A stretch of 64,000 nucleotides of DNA from Neoscytalidium dimidiatum (lineage: Eukaryota > Ascomycota > Dothideomycetes > Botryosphaeriales > Botryosphaeriaceae), in the NCBI GenBank assembly GCA_037367355.1, contig CM074702.1:2542001-2606000 (forward strand), written 5' to 3'. The translations under genes and the position numbers were made by a program. How positions within the stretch are numbered: the first letter of the stretch is position 1; each line of letters starts with the position of its first letter. Positions 11,889 to 24,144 of this stretch are shown piece by piece. The notes beneath the pieces are model-generated. The model saw only the letters and a list, made by a program, of their open reading frames with translations, was not told the origin of the DNA and did not search any database.

Positions 11889-12567
11889 AGTTCAAACAAA
11901 AGGCATTATCTTGTCGCTCTAGAGCATTTACAAGTACGCGAAAGCGCCGCCGCATCGGATCGAGCTTGGAGGGTTGCATGCCTGGAATGGACAGGCGCCA
12001 ACGCATTATATGGGCTTGCATCAAAGCCGGGGACCAAAATAAAGGCATGGGGATATCATCTATCACAAAACCCCTTCGTAATCGTCCGATTGGGCAGGCC
12101 CGGGCATTTCTGGTCTGCGGAGATCCCAAAGTTGATTTCCATTGTAAAAGAGCATGCGTCCCTATCCAGGCGGAGTAAACGCCAGCAGCTCCCATCAAGT
12201 ATGGTGCTCAATCTACTCGCGTACAAACGTCGTCAGCCGGTCCCTTTCATGCTCGTCCTGCCATGGCCTTGAGTTCGAGCGGAGTCATAGCGATCCAGCG
12301 CTTGGGCCAATCGGAAACCCCCATTATTGCCTCATCTTCCCATCACCCTCCAGTCCATTTCGGAAGAATTCGTCTGTATAGACTCGGAGCAGTGTCCCTT
12401 TCAGTCGGTGACAGGGCGTGGTAGTACGCGACGTGACTCACACTGACAGCCAGTTGGGCACTATATTAGGTTCCGTCTTACTTGCAGCCCCGCCATTAGC
12501 ATTGAGACCTCGACCGTCACACCGGACCAAACCCATCAAAGTAGCCATCACTCGACAGCATTCCGCA
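11889..12567. other. Intergenic region, same-strand neighbours
   Basis: About 680 bases between the E1 beta stop and the PhzF-like start. No gene is visible. It must contain the terminator of the first gene and the promoter of the second. Confidence 0.5.
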
Positions 12568-13603
12568 ATGACGAAGCTTCCCTTCACGACTCTTGATGTC
12601 TTCACGACAACTCCCTTTGGTGGAAATGCCCTCGCAATTGTCCGCGTGCCCCGCACATCTAGCACCACCCTTACCGAAGAGAAAAAGCAGAAAATTGCAA
12701 ACGAATTCAATCTCTCTGAGACAGTCTTCCTGCATGAAGCTGGCGAAGATGATGAAATCGTCGACTACGACATCTTTACCGCCCGGTCTCGCATGACTTT
12801 TGCTGGACGTAAGCGCTCTTCCTGTCCCTCTGCTCCTTCACCTGTTCCTCCAACACAATAATAAACACACTCCAGCCAAGACTTCGCTGACGTATAGACC
12901 ACCAGACCCCACCATCGGCACCGCGATCCACATTTCCACATCCCTCCGCCCATCCTACCCCCAAACCACCACCATACGCACCCTCGCCGGCACTCTCCCC
13001 CTCACCTACAACCCCCGCACGGGCACCGCCTCCGTCCGCCTCCCCCACGCCGTCCGCGAGCACGCTAAACGCCTTCCACACCCGCACCCTTCCTCCAGCC
13101 CGACTCCCTCCAACCCCTCCGTCCCCGTCTTCTCCATCGTCAAAGGCATGGCCTTCATCCTCGTCCCGCTCGCGACCACCACCGCCCTCGGCACCGTCAC
13201 GTCCGGCCTCATCCCATTCGCCGAGGTCTTCGACGCCCAGCACCTCGACGCCGGCAGCGGCTGGGACGTCGGCTTCACGGGGACCTTCTACTACGTCGGC
13301 CTCGGGGTGGATCCCGATGCCGAGGGGGAGAGGAAGCTGCTCCGCACCCGCATGCTCGGGTCGCGCGAGGATCCCGGGACAGGCAGCGCCAGCGCGGCGC
13401 TGTGCTCGTACTTGGCGCTGCAGGAGCCGCGAGAGCGGGGGAAGGGCCCGTTTGCGTTCCATTTGGTGCAGGGGGTCGAGCTGGGGAGGCGGTGCGACAT
13501 CTTCGTTGGTGTGGTCCGGACGGAGGACGGCGCTGGGGTGGAGGAAGTGGTGCTGAAGGGGAGTGCGGTTGAGGTTATGGAGGGGACGGTGAATGTGCCT
13601 TGA
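12568..13603 (+). CDS. PhzF-family (phenazine biosynthesis-like) isomerase
   Basis: Two exons (12568-12808, 12906-13603) give about 312 residues, the family's normal size. PhzF-type proteins have a diaminopimelate-epimerase fold of two similar halves and catalyse isomerisation or epimerisation; most fungal members have no known substrate. The start MTKLPFTTLDVFTTTPFGGN matches the family N-terminus (x-x-DVFt..pf.GN). NEFNLSETVF carries the glutamate expected to be catalytic, and DPGTGSASAALCSYL is the second-half phosphate/dihydrofolate-like loop. The intron splits the conserved GHPTIGTA segment. I took the acceptor CACCAG at 12905, because only it restores that motif; a nearer TATAG does not. 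There is no phenazine gene set nearby, so a phenazine role is unlikely. Confidence 0.88.
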
Positions 13604-15994
13604 GCTTTCTTTGCTCGCGGGCGGGCAGATCGGGTTGATGCTCTACTGCTATGTAAGGGCTTAAGACGCTTGAAATCATGAGTGGAAAGTCTTGTTTGGT
13701 TGGCGTAGGAGGAAATTCATTTATTTCGCACGTATTGCTCTTGAGGCTTGTCAGCCTCGCTGTGCTACTATCGCCGCCACTCAGCTGGATGCATATTTTC
13801 CCCAAAGACTCCTAAGCCGGGATTTAGTGAAAGCCAACACTGGTACTGAAATCCAAAGGCTACGGCCTGAGTGGTGCACTGAAAGTTAGGAAAAAGTGTA
13901 GAAGAACACTTCTTGTGGCAAATCACTCTCCACCTCAGCTCTCAAAGCTTCCGTTAATTCAAATTGGGTAAGAGAAAGTGATACGACAGCCGAGGATGCA
14001 CCTCGAAAGTTCATTCTTTGATGGCAGAAGCGGTGACAGGGACGTCCAGAGGGAGATGGAGGAACCAGCGTGAGAGTATAGTTCCTTTGGCATCTTGGTT
14101 TAGTGAAATGTACATTACCTGTGAGAAGAGAGTTACGTAGGGGACTTCGCCGAATGAGACGAAGGCAAGCTGGATGCACATACTTGAGACATCTTTGCAT
14201 CTGCTGTGCATCCTTAAGGTTGCCTGAGCTGGCAATCCGGTCAGAATAGACTCCCACGTAAAAAAGGGTTCCAAGATTTCTCTAATCGAACGACTATCTC
14301 TCAGGTCGATTCTAGCGAGTGACCAGACAGCCCGCGCCAGTAGCGGTGGCAGAAGTCTGGATGTGATCTTTTTTCTTTTTGACTTTTCAGAAATATACTG
14401 ACTCATATCTGCGTGCAGAACTCCTGCTGTTGCAATTCTTATTATCCGAACCTCATGCCTGCTCTTCGTGATTGACGAGCAGCTGTACGAGGTATGCTAA
14501 AGAAGACAGCCGCCAAATTGATGGCATTTACGTCCCAAGAAACTGCTTCGTCTCCGGCCACACGCACACGCGTGTTTTTGTGATGCTTTCGTGCCTGGCA
14601 TCACACTCGACTCAATGAAACAGCAATGCAGGCCACAAGCCTGAGCAGTACTTCCGGTAACAACCGATGAGCCTGTACTCGTCATCGTGGGGCGGAATTT
14701 CGCCGTCCAAGATGAAACATCGGACCAGCCCCACAAAATTTTAAAACTTAAAGACGAACATCGGGACGAGGTCTCAAGTACCCTGCGTGCCGCCGTCCCG
14801 TTGGTCCCAGAAGATATGACAGTGGAGGTCGAGGCCAAGCTACCGGCGGGATACCCTAGGTAGCGTTTTCCTGACCCACCACCAGAGCCAAGCTTTTGCT
14901 TGGAAGAGATCATCGGGCGCTCGGATGGAAAGCAAGTCAGCCAAAGTGGACCCTGCTCGGCCTTATCAGCCTAGACAGGGCAGGTTACGGCGAGGAGGAA
15001 ACGTCTCGTATTTGTTGTAGCGAGGCGGAGTAGGGTGCTTCCGGAAGGCCGGAAACCTCAACTTGCCTTTCTCGCGTTAGCTGTGCCAACACCTAGCATG
15101 TGAGACGTACAACTGGCCGTCGCTCTGCGGGACTGCGCTGAGTAATTGCTTAGAGGTCTGGGGAATGTTGACTCAGTTTGCCTGCTTTTTCTATTGCGCT
15201 CAACGTTAATGCCCCTAGCTACCTACCCCCACAGCCACACGCCTGACGCGTATTGCTATTGAGGGCATTTCATCTCTCTTCTGCTCGACTCGATACCGTT
15301 TGCGCACTGACAACTACAGGCGGAAGACCCAGCCATCGTGTGCGCCTACCGAATTGGAAGGAGCTATATAATTTGGCGCGCTATTCACCAAATTCGCACG
15401 TGTCTTCAAACAGCTATATCGGGATAGCATTGCTTTGTCCTAGATTCTGTCGGTGATTTGGCTTTTTCATTCCAGACACGCGACGGCATTTCCGAGGCGA
15501 TAAAGCATTACAAATACAAACGCGCGCGATTCATTAGGCCTAAATGAGAACCAGGAAAAAAAAAACGTATGGGCGATTTGGACAAGGGAAGCTGTCAAGC
15601 GTGCTTCGGTGCTCATTGGTCGATTGGTCTGTTGCGGTCTCCTAGGCACCGCGCATACCGTGACGCAATCAGAGCTCAGCCAAGATAGGATGGTAAGGCC
15701 CGCATCCCGAGACCTGAACACTTGGCTAATCAGTGCACGAGGCACGTTCAGGAAGGTATCTCTTGAGTTCCATGGTTGCATCACCAATCTCTTTGCCCTC
15801 TGCGGCCTACCTCTGCGACTCATGCACCCTTTGCGGAGCGATCAGGGAAGGCAAGGCCATCGCCGCTGAGAAATACTGACTTGACGGAGAAATCATTGCT
15901 CCATCATGCCCGGTGTAACATATATCAAGCTCCTTACCTTCGTACAGCGGGTACACAGAGGCAAGCCACGGCTCCCCCTTTCCCGACGGCCACA
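13604..15994. other. 2.4 kb region with no firm gene
   Basis: This lies between the PhzF-like and ferric reductase genes. Apart from one doubtful minus-strand frame (separate entry, 13969-14406) nothing resembles a gene. The right part holds the ferric reductase promoter. Confidence 0.4.
13969..14406 (-). pseudogene. Possible small gene or gene remnant of unknown function
   Basis: A minus-strand frame from an ATG at 14406 reads for over 90 codons with balanced composition: Leu/Arg-rich helices such as LLPPLLARAVWSLARIDLRD and ILEPFFTWESILTGLP, then EVPYVTLFSQ. The last is followed at once by a good donor (GTAATG) and, about 100 bases later, a possible AAAG acceptor, after which a short frame ends near 13969. 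I do not recognise the protein. It has no obvious upstream exons and could be a decayed fragment. Confidence 0.22.
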
Positions 15995-18652
15995 ATGCCC
16001 TGCTCAACATCCATTCTTTTGGCCTTCTCAGCCCTTTCCACTGGGGTACTAGCTCAGTCCGAAGCACCCCCGCCCAGCGAACTGAGCCAGTACTGCTTTT
16101 ATTCTCTTTACGGATCACTTACGTCTTTGAACTGGCAGCAAAACGCGAGCTCTGCGCCAGAGACGTCTTCACCTGGATGCACAAACACTATCGCAGTTAC
16201 TTCAATCTATGCATCGAGCAAGACCTATTGCTCTCCGCGTCAACTCGAAGCAGGATCGGAGTATTGGCGTGGTTTATGCCAGCAGATGCATTCCCCACTG
16301 ATCGATATTTCAGCCATTGCTGGAAATCTCACCGCCTCTTCCATATCAGGACTCCCACAGGTCGACCCGCGATCCAATAGCACCATGGAAATGAAACAAC
16401 CCGCAATCCTGTCGCAACAGTCCTACGAGATATCATACCAGAGCTGGGTGCGTCATCAGTGGCTTGCTATAGAAAAACTATTCTTCTGACCGAAAGCAGA
16501 AATTATTTTACAACACGAAACAGCGGAATAGGAGATTCAGTTGGGGTATGTTGAGTTACTGGGGTGCCATTGTCCTCCTGGGAATCATTAACAATCTCCT
16601 GAACACCATCTCCGCCACTCGTATGTTGGCTGGCCGAGGCGACGCCGAGGCGACGGTCCCGTCCATAGCCACGGGGCGAAGAGCTCAGGGTCCACTCGCC
16701 ATCACGGGTTTCTGGATCAACAAGAACATATTGATACCCGCGACTCTGGGTACATATTGCCAGCGAAAGTTGTACTGGTGCACCGTGCCACAACGAGCCG
16801 TCGCTCTGTGTATTACGGGATACTGGGTTTTATGCATAATTCTCGGGTTCGTGGGATATTCCACAATACCTATGAACATTCTGTAAGTGTATCCGTGCAG
16901 CTAATTCATTGAAGAGTCTCTGTTGACCGTGCTGCAGAGCGCCGAATGTACACCAGTACCTTTGGCAAAGTGCGGCCAACCGAGCTGGATACATAGCGTA
17001 CTCCACCCTCCCCTGGGCATGGATGTTTGCTCAACGGAACAATATATTCATCTGGGCTACAGGGTGGAGCTACTCCACCTTTAACGCCTTTCATAGACAT
17101 TGTGCCCGGCTGGTAGCAATCTTTGCCACGATACATGGGATATGTTACACTGTCGTTTATTCTCATTTCGGTGATTAAATGGAGCTTCATGTTTATCTGC
17201 CATACGCTAACGAAATCTGCAGAAAATCGATACAGTGAGATGCTGCATGTTCATTTCTTCAAATTCGGTATCGTGGTACGTATCTTACAGAAATTCACTT
17301 GCTTTAGGGCCGCAAAGTCAAGTATGGAGCTGGATGTTCTAATCGGATTCAATCCTCCCACGTTCTCATCGCGTTAGCGGCACAAGGAGAAAAGGCTGAC
17401 TTTTACTAGGCGCTGGTCCTCATGTGGGTCCTTCTGGCTTCCTCTGCGGCATTCATCCGGGCAAAATTCTACGAGAGTTTCCTGCTTCTTCATATCAGCA
17501 TTGCTATTGTCATCATTTACTCCCTCTTTGCGTAAGCCTGTATTATTCCATGCTTCAAAATTCTTCCTAACGCCTTACAGCCATAGTTCCGTATTCCACG
17601 GCAGCTTCAACGGCTATCTCTGGCCTCTCGTGGCCATCTGGTCCTTCGACAGACTCCTGCGACTCCTACGCATCATCTACTGCAACATCCACGTCCGCTT
17701 CAGTGGCAGTATCATCTACACCCCGTCCACAAAAGTTGCCTACGACCGAGACAGCGATGTCATCCGCATTGATATTCAACCCAACCACTCCCTCCCCAGA
17801 CCCGCACCGGGTCAATACTACCACATCTACCAGCCCTTCCACCTCAAAGGCTGGGAAAACCACCCCTTCTCCCTCGGCGCCTACACCACCACGACCTCCA
17901 CAACCGCATCACCTCCCGACACCTCCGACTCCAACAACAAAGAACTCGGCGTCATGGAAACCTCCCGCCGCTCCTCCTGCTCCACCGCCAACAACACCCC
18001 CGCCAACCTCACGCTCACGTTCTGGATCCGCCCCTACGACGGCTGGACGCGGCGCATGCGCGACGCCTGCCTCGCCGCGCGCGCACCCATCTCGCCGACG
18101 CTCCTGCTCGAGGGCCCGTACGGCCACGCGGCGAGGCTCCACGCGTTCGACACCGTCGTCCTGCTCGTCGGCGGCACGGGCATCTCGGCCGCGCTGCCGT
18201 ACCTGGTGGACCACGCGGCGCGCGCTTCTTCCTCCTCCTCCTCCTCCTCCTCCTCCTCCTCCTCTTCTTCTTGTTCTGCAACGGCGAAGGCAACCCGCAC
18301 GACGAAGATCAAGCTCGTCTGGGTGGTCAAGCAGGCCGCGTTCGTGCGCGAGATGTGTCGGCGGGAGCTGGGCGGAGTGTTGGGGATGGGAGGGGTTGAG
18401 GTGGAGTTCTACGTCACGGGTGAGGGTGGGGAGGACGGGGAGGATGGTGCGGTGATGAGGCACGGGAGGCCGGATATACGCTACGTGGTGGGGGAAGCGG
18501 CGATGGCGGCGGAGGACAGCGCCGGGGCCAGGAGCGTGGTGTTTGTGTGCGGGCCGGCGGCCATGGCGGACGAGGCCAGGGCGGCGGTGCATGCAGAGAT
18601 GAAGAGGGGGTGTAGGAGGATTGAGTATGTGGAGGATTGCTTTGGGTGGTAG
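15995..18652 (+). CDS. Ferric reductase-like transmembrane protein (FRE/NOX superfamily metalloreductase)
   Basis: Six exons (15995-16447, 16500-16882, 16938-17170, 17223-17275, 17410-17531, 17581-18652) give about 771 residues. The start MPCSTSILLAFSALSTGVLA is a signal peptide. An extracellular Ser/Thr/Asn-rich, Cys-containing domain of about 150 residues follows, then a helical ferric-reductase domain. Heme-ligand candidates are His in FNAFHRHCAR (about 330), IHGICY (about 344), YESFLLLHI and LFAHSS. The FAD-binding signature HPFSLGAY lies near 508. The NADPH domain has VVLLVGGTGIS and ends with VVFVCGPAAMADE and EDCFGW. It should move electrons from cytosolic NADPH through FAD and two hemes to reduce Fe(III) or Cu(II) at the cell surface. 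Residues about 631-647 are an unbroken Ser run encoded by TCC/TCT repeats. The ATG chosen is the one preceding the signal peptide. Confidence 0.93.
18226..18272 (+). repeat. TCC trinucleotide repeat inside the ferric reductase gene
   Basis: About 16 in-frame TCC/TCT codons encode a polyserine stretch between the NAD-binding loop and the next strand of the reductase domain. The length keeps the frame, so the gene stays open. Confidence 0.85.
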
Positions 18653-18969
18653 ACTGGTTGTTTTTCTCTGGTCCCTTCCCCAAAAATTTCCTTTCTTCCC
18701 CAGTATCCCTTCTCCAGACTGGCCTTTCGTGATACGCATGGGGCATTCGATTTGACTCTCCTCGTAGAGTAGAGTGTATGTTCGTCCCGGATATATAGAA
18801 GCGAGCAGAAGGACTTTTCACGACACTGCTTCGTAACGTGCTCAGAACCCGAGTTCTTTGTTTTCATTTTTTTTACTTCCCATTTCATCTCCAAAGAAAG
18901 GAGAAGCAATTCCTTCCAGGACGGTCAGGTGAAAGCGAACGAGGGTGAAATCAAGCAGGATGACGGGTC
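18653..18969. other. Short intergenic stretch
   Basis: This spans the ferric reductase 3' end to the disrupted LRR-like frame. No gene or clear signal is visible. Confidence 0.4.
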
Positions 18970-20176
18970 TTGAGAGGGCGAAATTGTACACTTTGGGCGG
19001 CTGCGGGACGTCAAAGACCTCGGCTGCAATTTCTTGATGGAGGAGAGACGACGTGGCGAGGAAGGCTGCGATTATTCTACCCCGCTTTTTCTCGCCGGAA
19101 CCTGGCGGTGCTATGGAGAGACGGGGATGAAGCTGAGGTGAACAGTCTTCTGCGTTCACTTCCGAACCTCCAGTCATTGCACCTGCGAAATGACAAAAAC
19201 CGCTCAGCTAGCGCAGGGTTTTTGGATAGCTCATCGCTTCCAAGCCTTCAACGCGTGGAGATTCATAACCCAATCACATTGGAAGCATTTCTGGCAGTTT
19301 CTTCTCTTGAGAGAATCGAGTCGATCAAGTTTGAAGGGCTTATAGAGGATGATGTGCCTCGGATCAGGCAATATCCCGCGCGCAGGACCCCTCTATCACA
19401 TATCGACATTCGTTACCGGATAATTGCTTCCACCGCACTCCTGAAGATGTTGGAGTTCACTAATGGAACCGGGAAATTAGACATCATCTGGCCAGGCATA
19501 ACAAACAGCTCCAACAGTATTGACACACCTAACGAGCACAATGAGCGTATTCTGCCTTGCGAGCTCAACCGAGCTTTACAACCGGCTCAAGCATCTCTCG
19601 AAGAACTTGAGTTACATTTCTGGACACACCCTGTTCCACAACGCTATGGATACCCTCTTGACCTATCCGGATTCCGCAAGCTTAGAAAACTCACCATCCC
19701 GGCGGATTGCTTCTTCCGAGCAGGAGTTGGAAAAAACGGACATATCGCCGTGCTTGCCTCCGCAGATCGAAGAGCTCAAGGTACAGTTCCATCCCGAAAA
19801 TAAACAGAACGTTGAGCTCCCGTGCTGATGCCACTGCGATAAGTAGCTTAACTTTCCCAGCCACATGAATGCCATGAATGATGCAGGGTTTGGTCTCTCC
19901 TCTGGTGAGGCTGACATTAGCTGGCTGATGGATCTAGCTGAGAGTAAGCCATGGAGACTTCCCAAGTTGAGGCAGGTGGTCGTTCATGAAGGGATGAGTT
20001 GGAAGCGCCCCCATAGTGTTGGTGGCCGCGCCATGTATCGATTCGGTTTGTGGACTGTACCGCCGGATTTGCAGCTCGCCTTTGACAGGGCAGAGATCAT
20101 GTTGCAAATCAAAGTGCAAAGCTGGCACGCCGCAAGGATTGCACATGACGGACCAAATGAGTCGGAGAGCTTGTAA
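18970..20176 (+). pseudogene. LRR/F-box-like protein gene, apparently frameshifted and lacking its N-terminus
   Basis: The first frame (18970-19803) shows leucine-rich-repeat-like pieces (LLRSLPNLQSLHLRND, SLPSLQRVEIHNP, FRKLRKLTIPADCFF). The likely continuation (SPCLPPQIEELKVQFHPEN) lies in the next frame, so a one-base shift occurs at about 19720-19740, around a six-A run. A weak intron (about 19825-19860, acceptor TTTCCCAG) would then lead into the last exon ending at 20176 (WRLPKLRQVVVHEGMSWK). The pattern resembles the C-terminal half of the many fungal F-box/LRR-like proteins that recruit substrates to SCF ubiquitin ligases. No F-box is visible upstream and the first 30 codons look unrelated. 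It could be a pseudogene, or an intact gene with a sequence error in the A run. Confidence 0.45.
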
Positions 20177-20627
20177 GAAGGACAATTCTGAGGAATGAAG
20201 ATCCTTCCGTCCGCCTACAAGATTATGACCCCCTTAGAGATCCCATATTAGGAAGGCCAACTCTTTGGTTAATTCACGGATATTTGCACGCCGTTCAAGA
20301 ATTGCAGCACCGTCGTCTTTTCATCACCCTTGCTGTGAGCGTTACGAAAAAAAAAAAAAAAACTGTATTTTAGCGCTGAGATGCTTTAGTTGAGTGTATG
20401 AACGACAGGACACAAAAATCCCGACCCGAGTCAGGCACACCAATCTCGGAGACCCTGGCTGACTCGCGCCCCTAAAACTTTCCCGCGCGAACACGCCCAA
20501 AAGCCCGCCGAGCAACCTCCACCCGCGAGCCAGCTCACCGCTCCGCTGCTTTCCCGCACAACGAAACCGTTCGCCGAACCGTCCGTAGTCGCGCGCGCGC
20601 GCGCGCGCCTGTAAACCCTCGTCTGCC
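20177..20627. promoter_or_regulatory. Upstream region of the Bud22-like gene
   Basis: A 450-base gene-free region. It contains an A run (20345-20361) and a CG dinucleotide run (about 20590-20608) ending some 20 bases before the start codon. The CG run is probably in the leader. Confidence 0.45.
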
Positions 20628-22086
20628 ATGCCGAAGCGCAAGCGCCCCGACTCGCACGCCTCCTCCGATAGCGAAGATGCTCCGAGCCGCAACCACCACC
20701 ACAACGACGACCGCGCGCTGGCGAGGCAGCGCAAGCAGCTGGCGCCGCGGCTGGAGCAGGCGAAGAGGGCGCTGAACAAGGCGCTCAAGGTGTCGCGCGG
20801 CTTCGAGCGGCAGAAGCTGAGCCGGAGGCACAAGACGGCCGAGAAGGAAGGCAAGGAGAAGGACGTGGAGAGGATCGATGCCGAGATAGCGGCGTTGAAG
20901 GTATGCCGGACATCCGTTGGGCAATGAGACAGGCGCAAGGTTTTGCTGACGTGTTTGGGGGTGGTTGAAGAAGCTGGATTACCATAGGCTCGCGGAAACG
21001 CATCTGTACAAGACGCTGTTGAAGATCAAGTCGATCAAGGAGCATCCGGCGCTGCCACCGTGGGTTAGGATGCCGGAGGGGTCGAAGGCAGATCCCGCGA
21101 CGATGAATGTGCAGGCAAGGCTGTTCAATGCAAATCCGACGAAGGAGGCGATGAACGAGGTGGTTAAGGATGTGAGGAGTATATTAGGCCTTGATGATGC
21201 AAAGGGACCGAAAATGAAGAAGGCTAGGAGCGAGAATGAAGAGATCTCCGATACAGAGAAAAACAGGGATGGGAGGAAAGTCAAGATCCAGACATCTGCG
21301 GATGAGGAGGAAAGTAGTGGTGAGGACGATACTTCTGAGGGAGAAGAGGGCGATTGGGATAGCGAGGAATTCGAGGGTTTCTCTGACCGAATTGCTGCGC
21401 CTTCGGATTCCGAATCGGAGGACGGCATTGCCGCCGCCCTGAAGAAGTCACACAAGCCGGTGCGGGATCTATCATTCACTCCTCCATCGTCCCGTGAAGC
21501 TTCCCCATCCCCTGAAACCACGCCGGACCCAACCTTCTCAGACTTCGCATCAACCTCTCCGGAGCCGGCACCGAGGACGAAAACTAAGTTGAAAGAGAAG
21601 GCACCGCCTGTTACAAACAAGTCGACTTTCATTCCGTCTCTCTCGGCTGTTGGTTACATCAGCGGTTCAGAATCAGAACCTGAGGATCTCGATGACGAGA
21701 TCGCACCGCGCAGAAAGAACCGCCGGGGCCAGCGCGCGCGTCAGCAGCTATGGGAGAAGAAATATGGGAAGAGTGCCAAGCATCTGGCAAAAAAGAAGGA
21801 AAAGGAGAAGAGCGATCGAAATGCTGGGTGGGATGCTAAACGCGGCGCTATTGATTCGGAGGGCGGAAGAGGAAAGGGAAAATTCGGAAAGGGAGATAGG
21901 GGAGCGAGCCGGAACGGCCGTGGACCAAAGGCTACGGACGCCAATACTGTGGAGCTCGGCAAGAGGAAGACTCATCGGGATGATGCCGGCAAGCTGCATC
22001 CCAGTTGGGAAGCGAAGAAGTTGGCAAAGGAGAAAGCGAAGCTGAACAATGTCCAATTCCAGGGAAAGAAGATCACATTTGATTGA
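20628..22086 (+). CDS. bud22: Bud22-like ribosome biogenesis protein
   Basis: Two exons (20628-20900, 20971-22086) give about 462 residues. Yeast Bud22 is a nucleolar factor for early cleavage of pre-rRNA and 40S maturation (SSU processome). The N-terminal region is helical and charged (LAPRLEQAKRALNKALKVSR), then KLDYHRLAETHLYKTLLKIK crosses the intron. A long acidic, Ser-rich middle with SDSE-type clusters suits casein kinase 2 sites. The C-terminus is a basic, Gly/Lys-rich tail ending in HPSWEAKKLAKEKAK and FQGKKITFD, the family's hallmark end. The intron acceptor is GTTGAAG, and the next codon continues the conserved stretch. It is clearly nuclear by composition. Confidence 0.92.
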
Positions 22087-22202
22087 GAACAAGAGTTGGG
22101 GTTCATTACTGAGATAGCATTTCCGTAGCGTGGATGCTGAGTCAAAGCAAGCGAAGCAGTCAAGTTTCCAAATGTTCTGGAAGCAACCATTCACGTTCCC
22201 AT

Positions 22203-24144
22203 TCACGCTGACCGCACAGCCTCGACGTGGCTGACCGTTCCATCCTTCGCCGGCACATCCTCGTGATGAATCTGCTTCTCCACCGCTGCCGTTGCCTCGT
22301 CTGCGAGGTGTTTGTCTTCGAATACTGCGCTCGTACTGTCAGCAGTGCACGGGTATCAGAGGTGATGTGATGATGGAGAAGAACTTACAGAATGCCAACT
22401 CCTCCAGCGTCCTCCCGCTGGTTTCCGGAAACAGGAGCCACACGACAACGATTTCGAAAGCAATCCAACAACAATACGTGAGCAGCCACCTCCACTCGAT
22501 CCTCTCCAAGCCAATCGGGTTCACGAATGTCGTGAAGAAGCCGGCTCCCCTTCCCCAGAACTGGAACAAGGAGAGACCCCTCGCCCGCTGTGCATACGGG
22601 AACAGCTCAACCAAGTATGTATACGTCAAGGCATTGTAGCCGATGTTGTATGCGGGCGAATAGGCGAAGATGAAGAAGATGGTCAGACGGGCAGCGGCCA
22701 GCGCCTCGGTCGTCAGGAAGCGTTCCATGCTAATGGTCCAGCCGACGTAGACGCACAAAAGCGAGATGGTGCACGTCATGTACATGGTGCGCCGCTTGAA
22801 CCGTCTGACCAGCAGCGCGATGGTCATTCCATTCACGAAGTTCCAGCAGGTGATACCCACGTTCAGCTTGCCCTTGAACTGCGGGTCCGTGAAGCCCATG
22901 AGCGAGAGCAGGTCGTCGAGGTAGTAACTGATAAGCGTGTTGCCGGACCACTGCGTGAACAGGCCTAGGAGGGATGCGATGGTAACGCGGCGTCGCATGC
23001 CCGCCGTGCGCACTAGGTCGAGCCAGGACTGCCTGCTGTGCTCCAGCTCGATCTTGATGGTGGACTGGATTTGTGCCATCTCGGCCCGCGCGAATTCGGA
23101 GTCCGGGTCGCCTTCAGCATGGTACTTGACTAGGATGGCAAGCGCTTCTTCGTGCCGGTCGCGGCTGATAAGAAAACGGGGGGACTCGGGGATGAAGCTG
23201 CACGGTAGCGTCAGGTTTGCGAGATACCTTCATTGATGATTGAAGGAAGTGTCTGGAGAGACTCACAAAATGAAGGAGACTTGCAGGGCTGAGGGAACCG
23301 CCTGCAATAGTGACGGTATCCGCCAAGCCCAGTTGGAGCCAATTTGCTGGGTGCCAAAGGTAATCCCGGCAGCGAGGATTGAGCCGATGAACCAGCAGGC
23401 GTTGAACATGGAGGTTAGGATGGGGCGTTCTTTGGGGTAGCCCAGCTCGCCCATGAGAGAAGAGGCGGCGACGATGCAGAAAGGGATGCCAAAGCCGAGA
23501 AACCAACGCGCTACGATGTACATAGCCACTGTTTCAAGCATCAGTAAGACGCCGGGAGCAGGGGAAATCCGGGACCTCGCTCACCGCCGTTGGAGAAACC
23601 CTGCAAGAATGCACCCACTATCATGACGCAGGAGCCAAAGAAGATACACCAGCGGCGACCGAAGCGGTCATTGATCAGTGGAATGAACGGGAGAGCACAG
23701 ATGGCGCCAAGCGAGTAGATGGCTGCAATTATGCCCTTCAGGGAGCCTGTTGGGTGATTGAAGTCTGGCGAGATGTGTCAACTGAGTTGAGCTTGCCCAG
23801 AGACCGGGAAGAGGACATCAAGACTCACATTCTTTCCACGGATCAACCAGCTGAACCGCGTTGATCATCTGCGAGTCGAAGCCGGACGTCATCTCGACGC
23901 CCATACACGTAGGAAACAACAGGAGGTAAAGCGTGCGCAGGTTCGGCTTCTTGTACCATGGCACCTTGTCCTCGTCGGCTATGCGTTGGAGGACAGGGTC
24001 GGCGGCGCCATCTTCGCGAGGGATGATGCCCATGGCGACGTTTTCTGGGCCGCTGTCGAGCCGAACGGATGGTTGGTGATTTTGGTGCTCTACCCGCTCG
24101 CTCTCGGTCCCAAAACACCACCGTGAAGCCGTTCGCGCTGCCAC
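22203..24144 (-). CDS. MFS sugar transporter (lactose permease / hexose transporter-like)
   Basis: Five exons (24144-23829, 23764-23585, 23528-23267, 23197-22389, 22324-22203) give about 562 residues from the ATG at 24144, or about 525 from the one at 24033, which may be the better start. Twelve membrane helices are expected. Sugar-porter signatures are present: NDRFGRRWCIFFGS after helix 2, RWFLGFGIPFCIVAASSLMGE in helix 4, PESPRFLISRDR before the central loop, VELFPYAQRARGLS in the second half, and PETSGRTLEELAFLFEDK at the end, across the last intron. This resembles fungal proteins named lactose permease-like, but the substrate cannot be read from sequence. It should act at the plasma membrane by proton symport. 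It is the last of three minus-strand nutrient genes. Confidence 0.92.

Noticed and set aside
12568..13603. Phenazine biosynthesis cluster
   Set aside because: A PhzF-like gene is present but no other phenazine gene is nearby; the family is widespread with other or unknown roles.
17909..18739. 276-codon minus-strand frame opposite the ferric reductase
   Set aside because: It is a shadow of the reductase last exon; its Gly run is the complement of the Ser-codon repeat.
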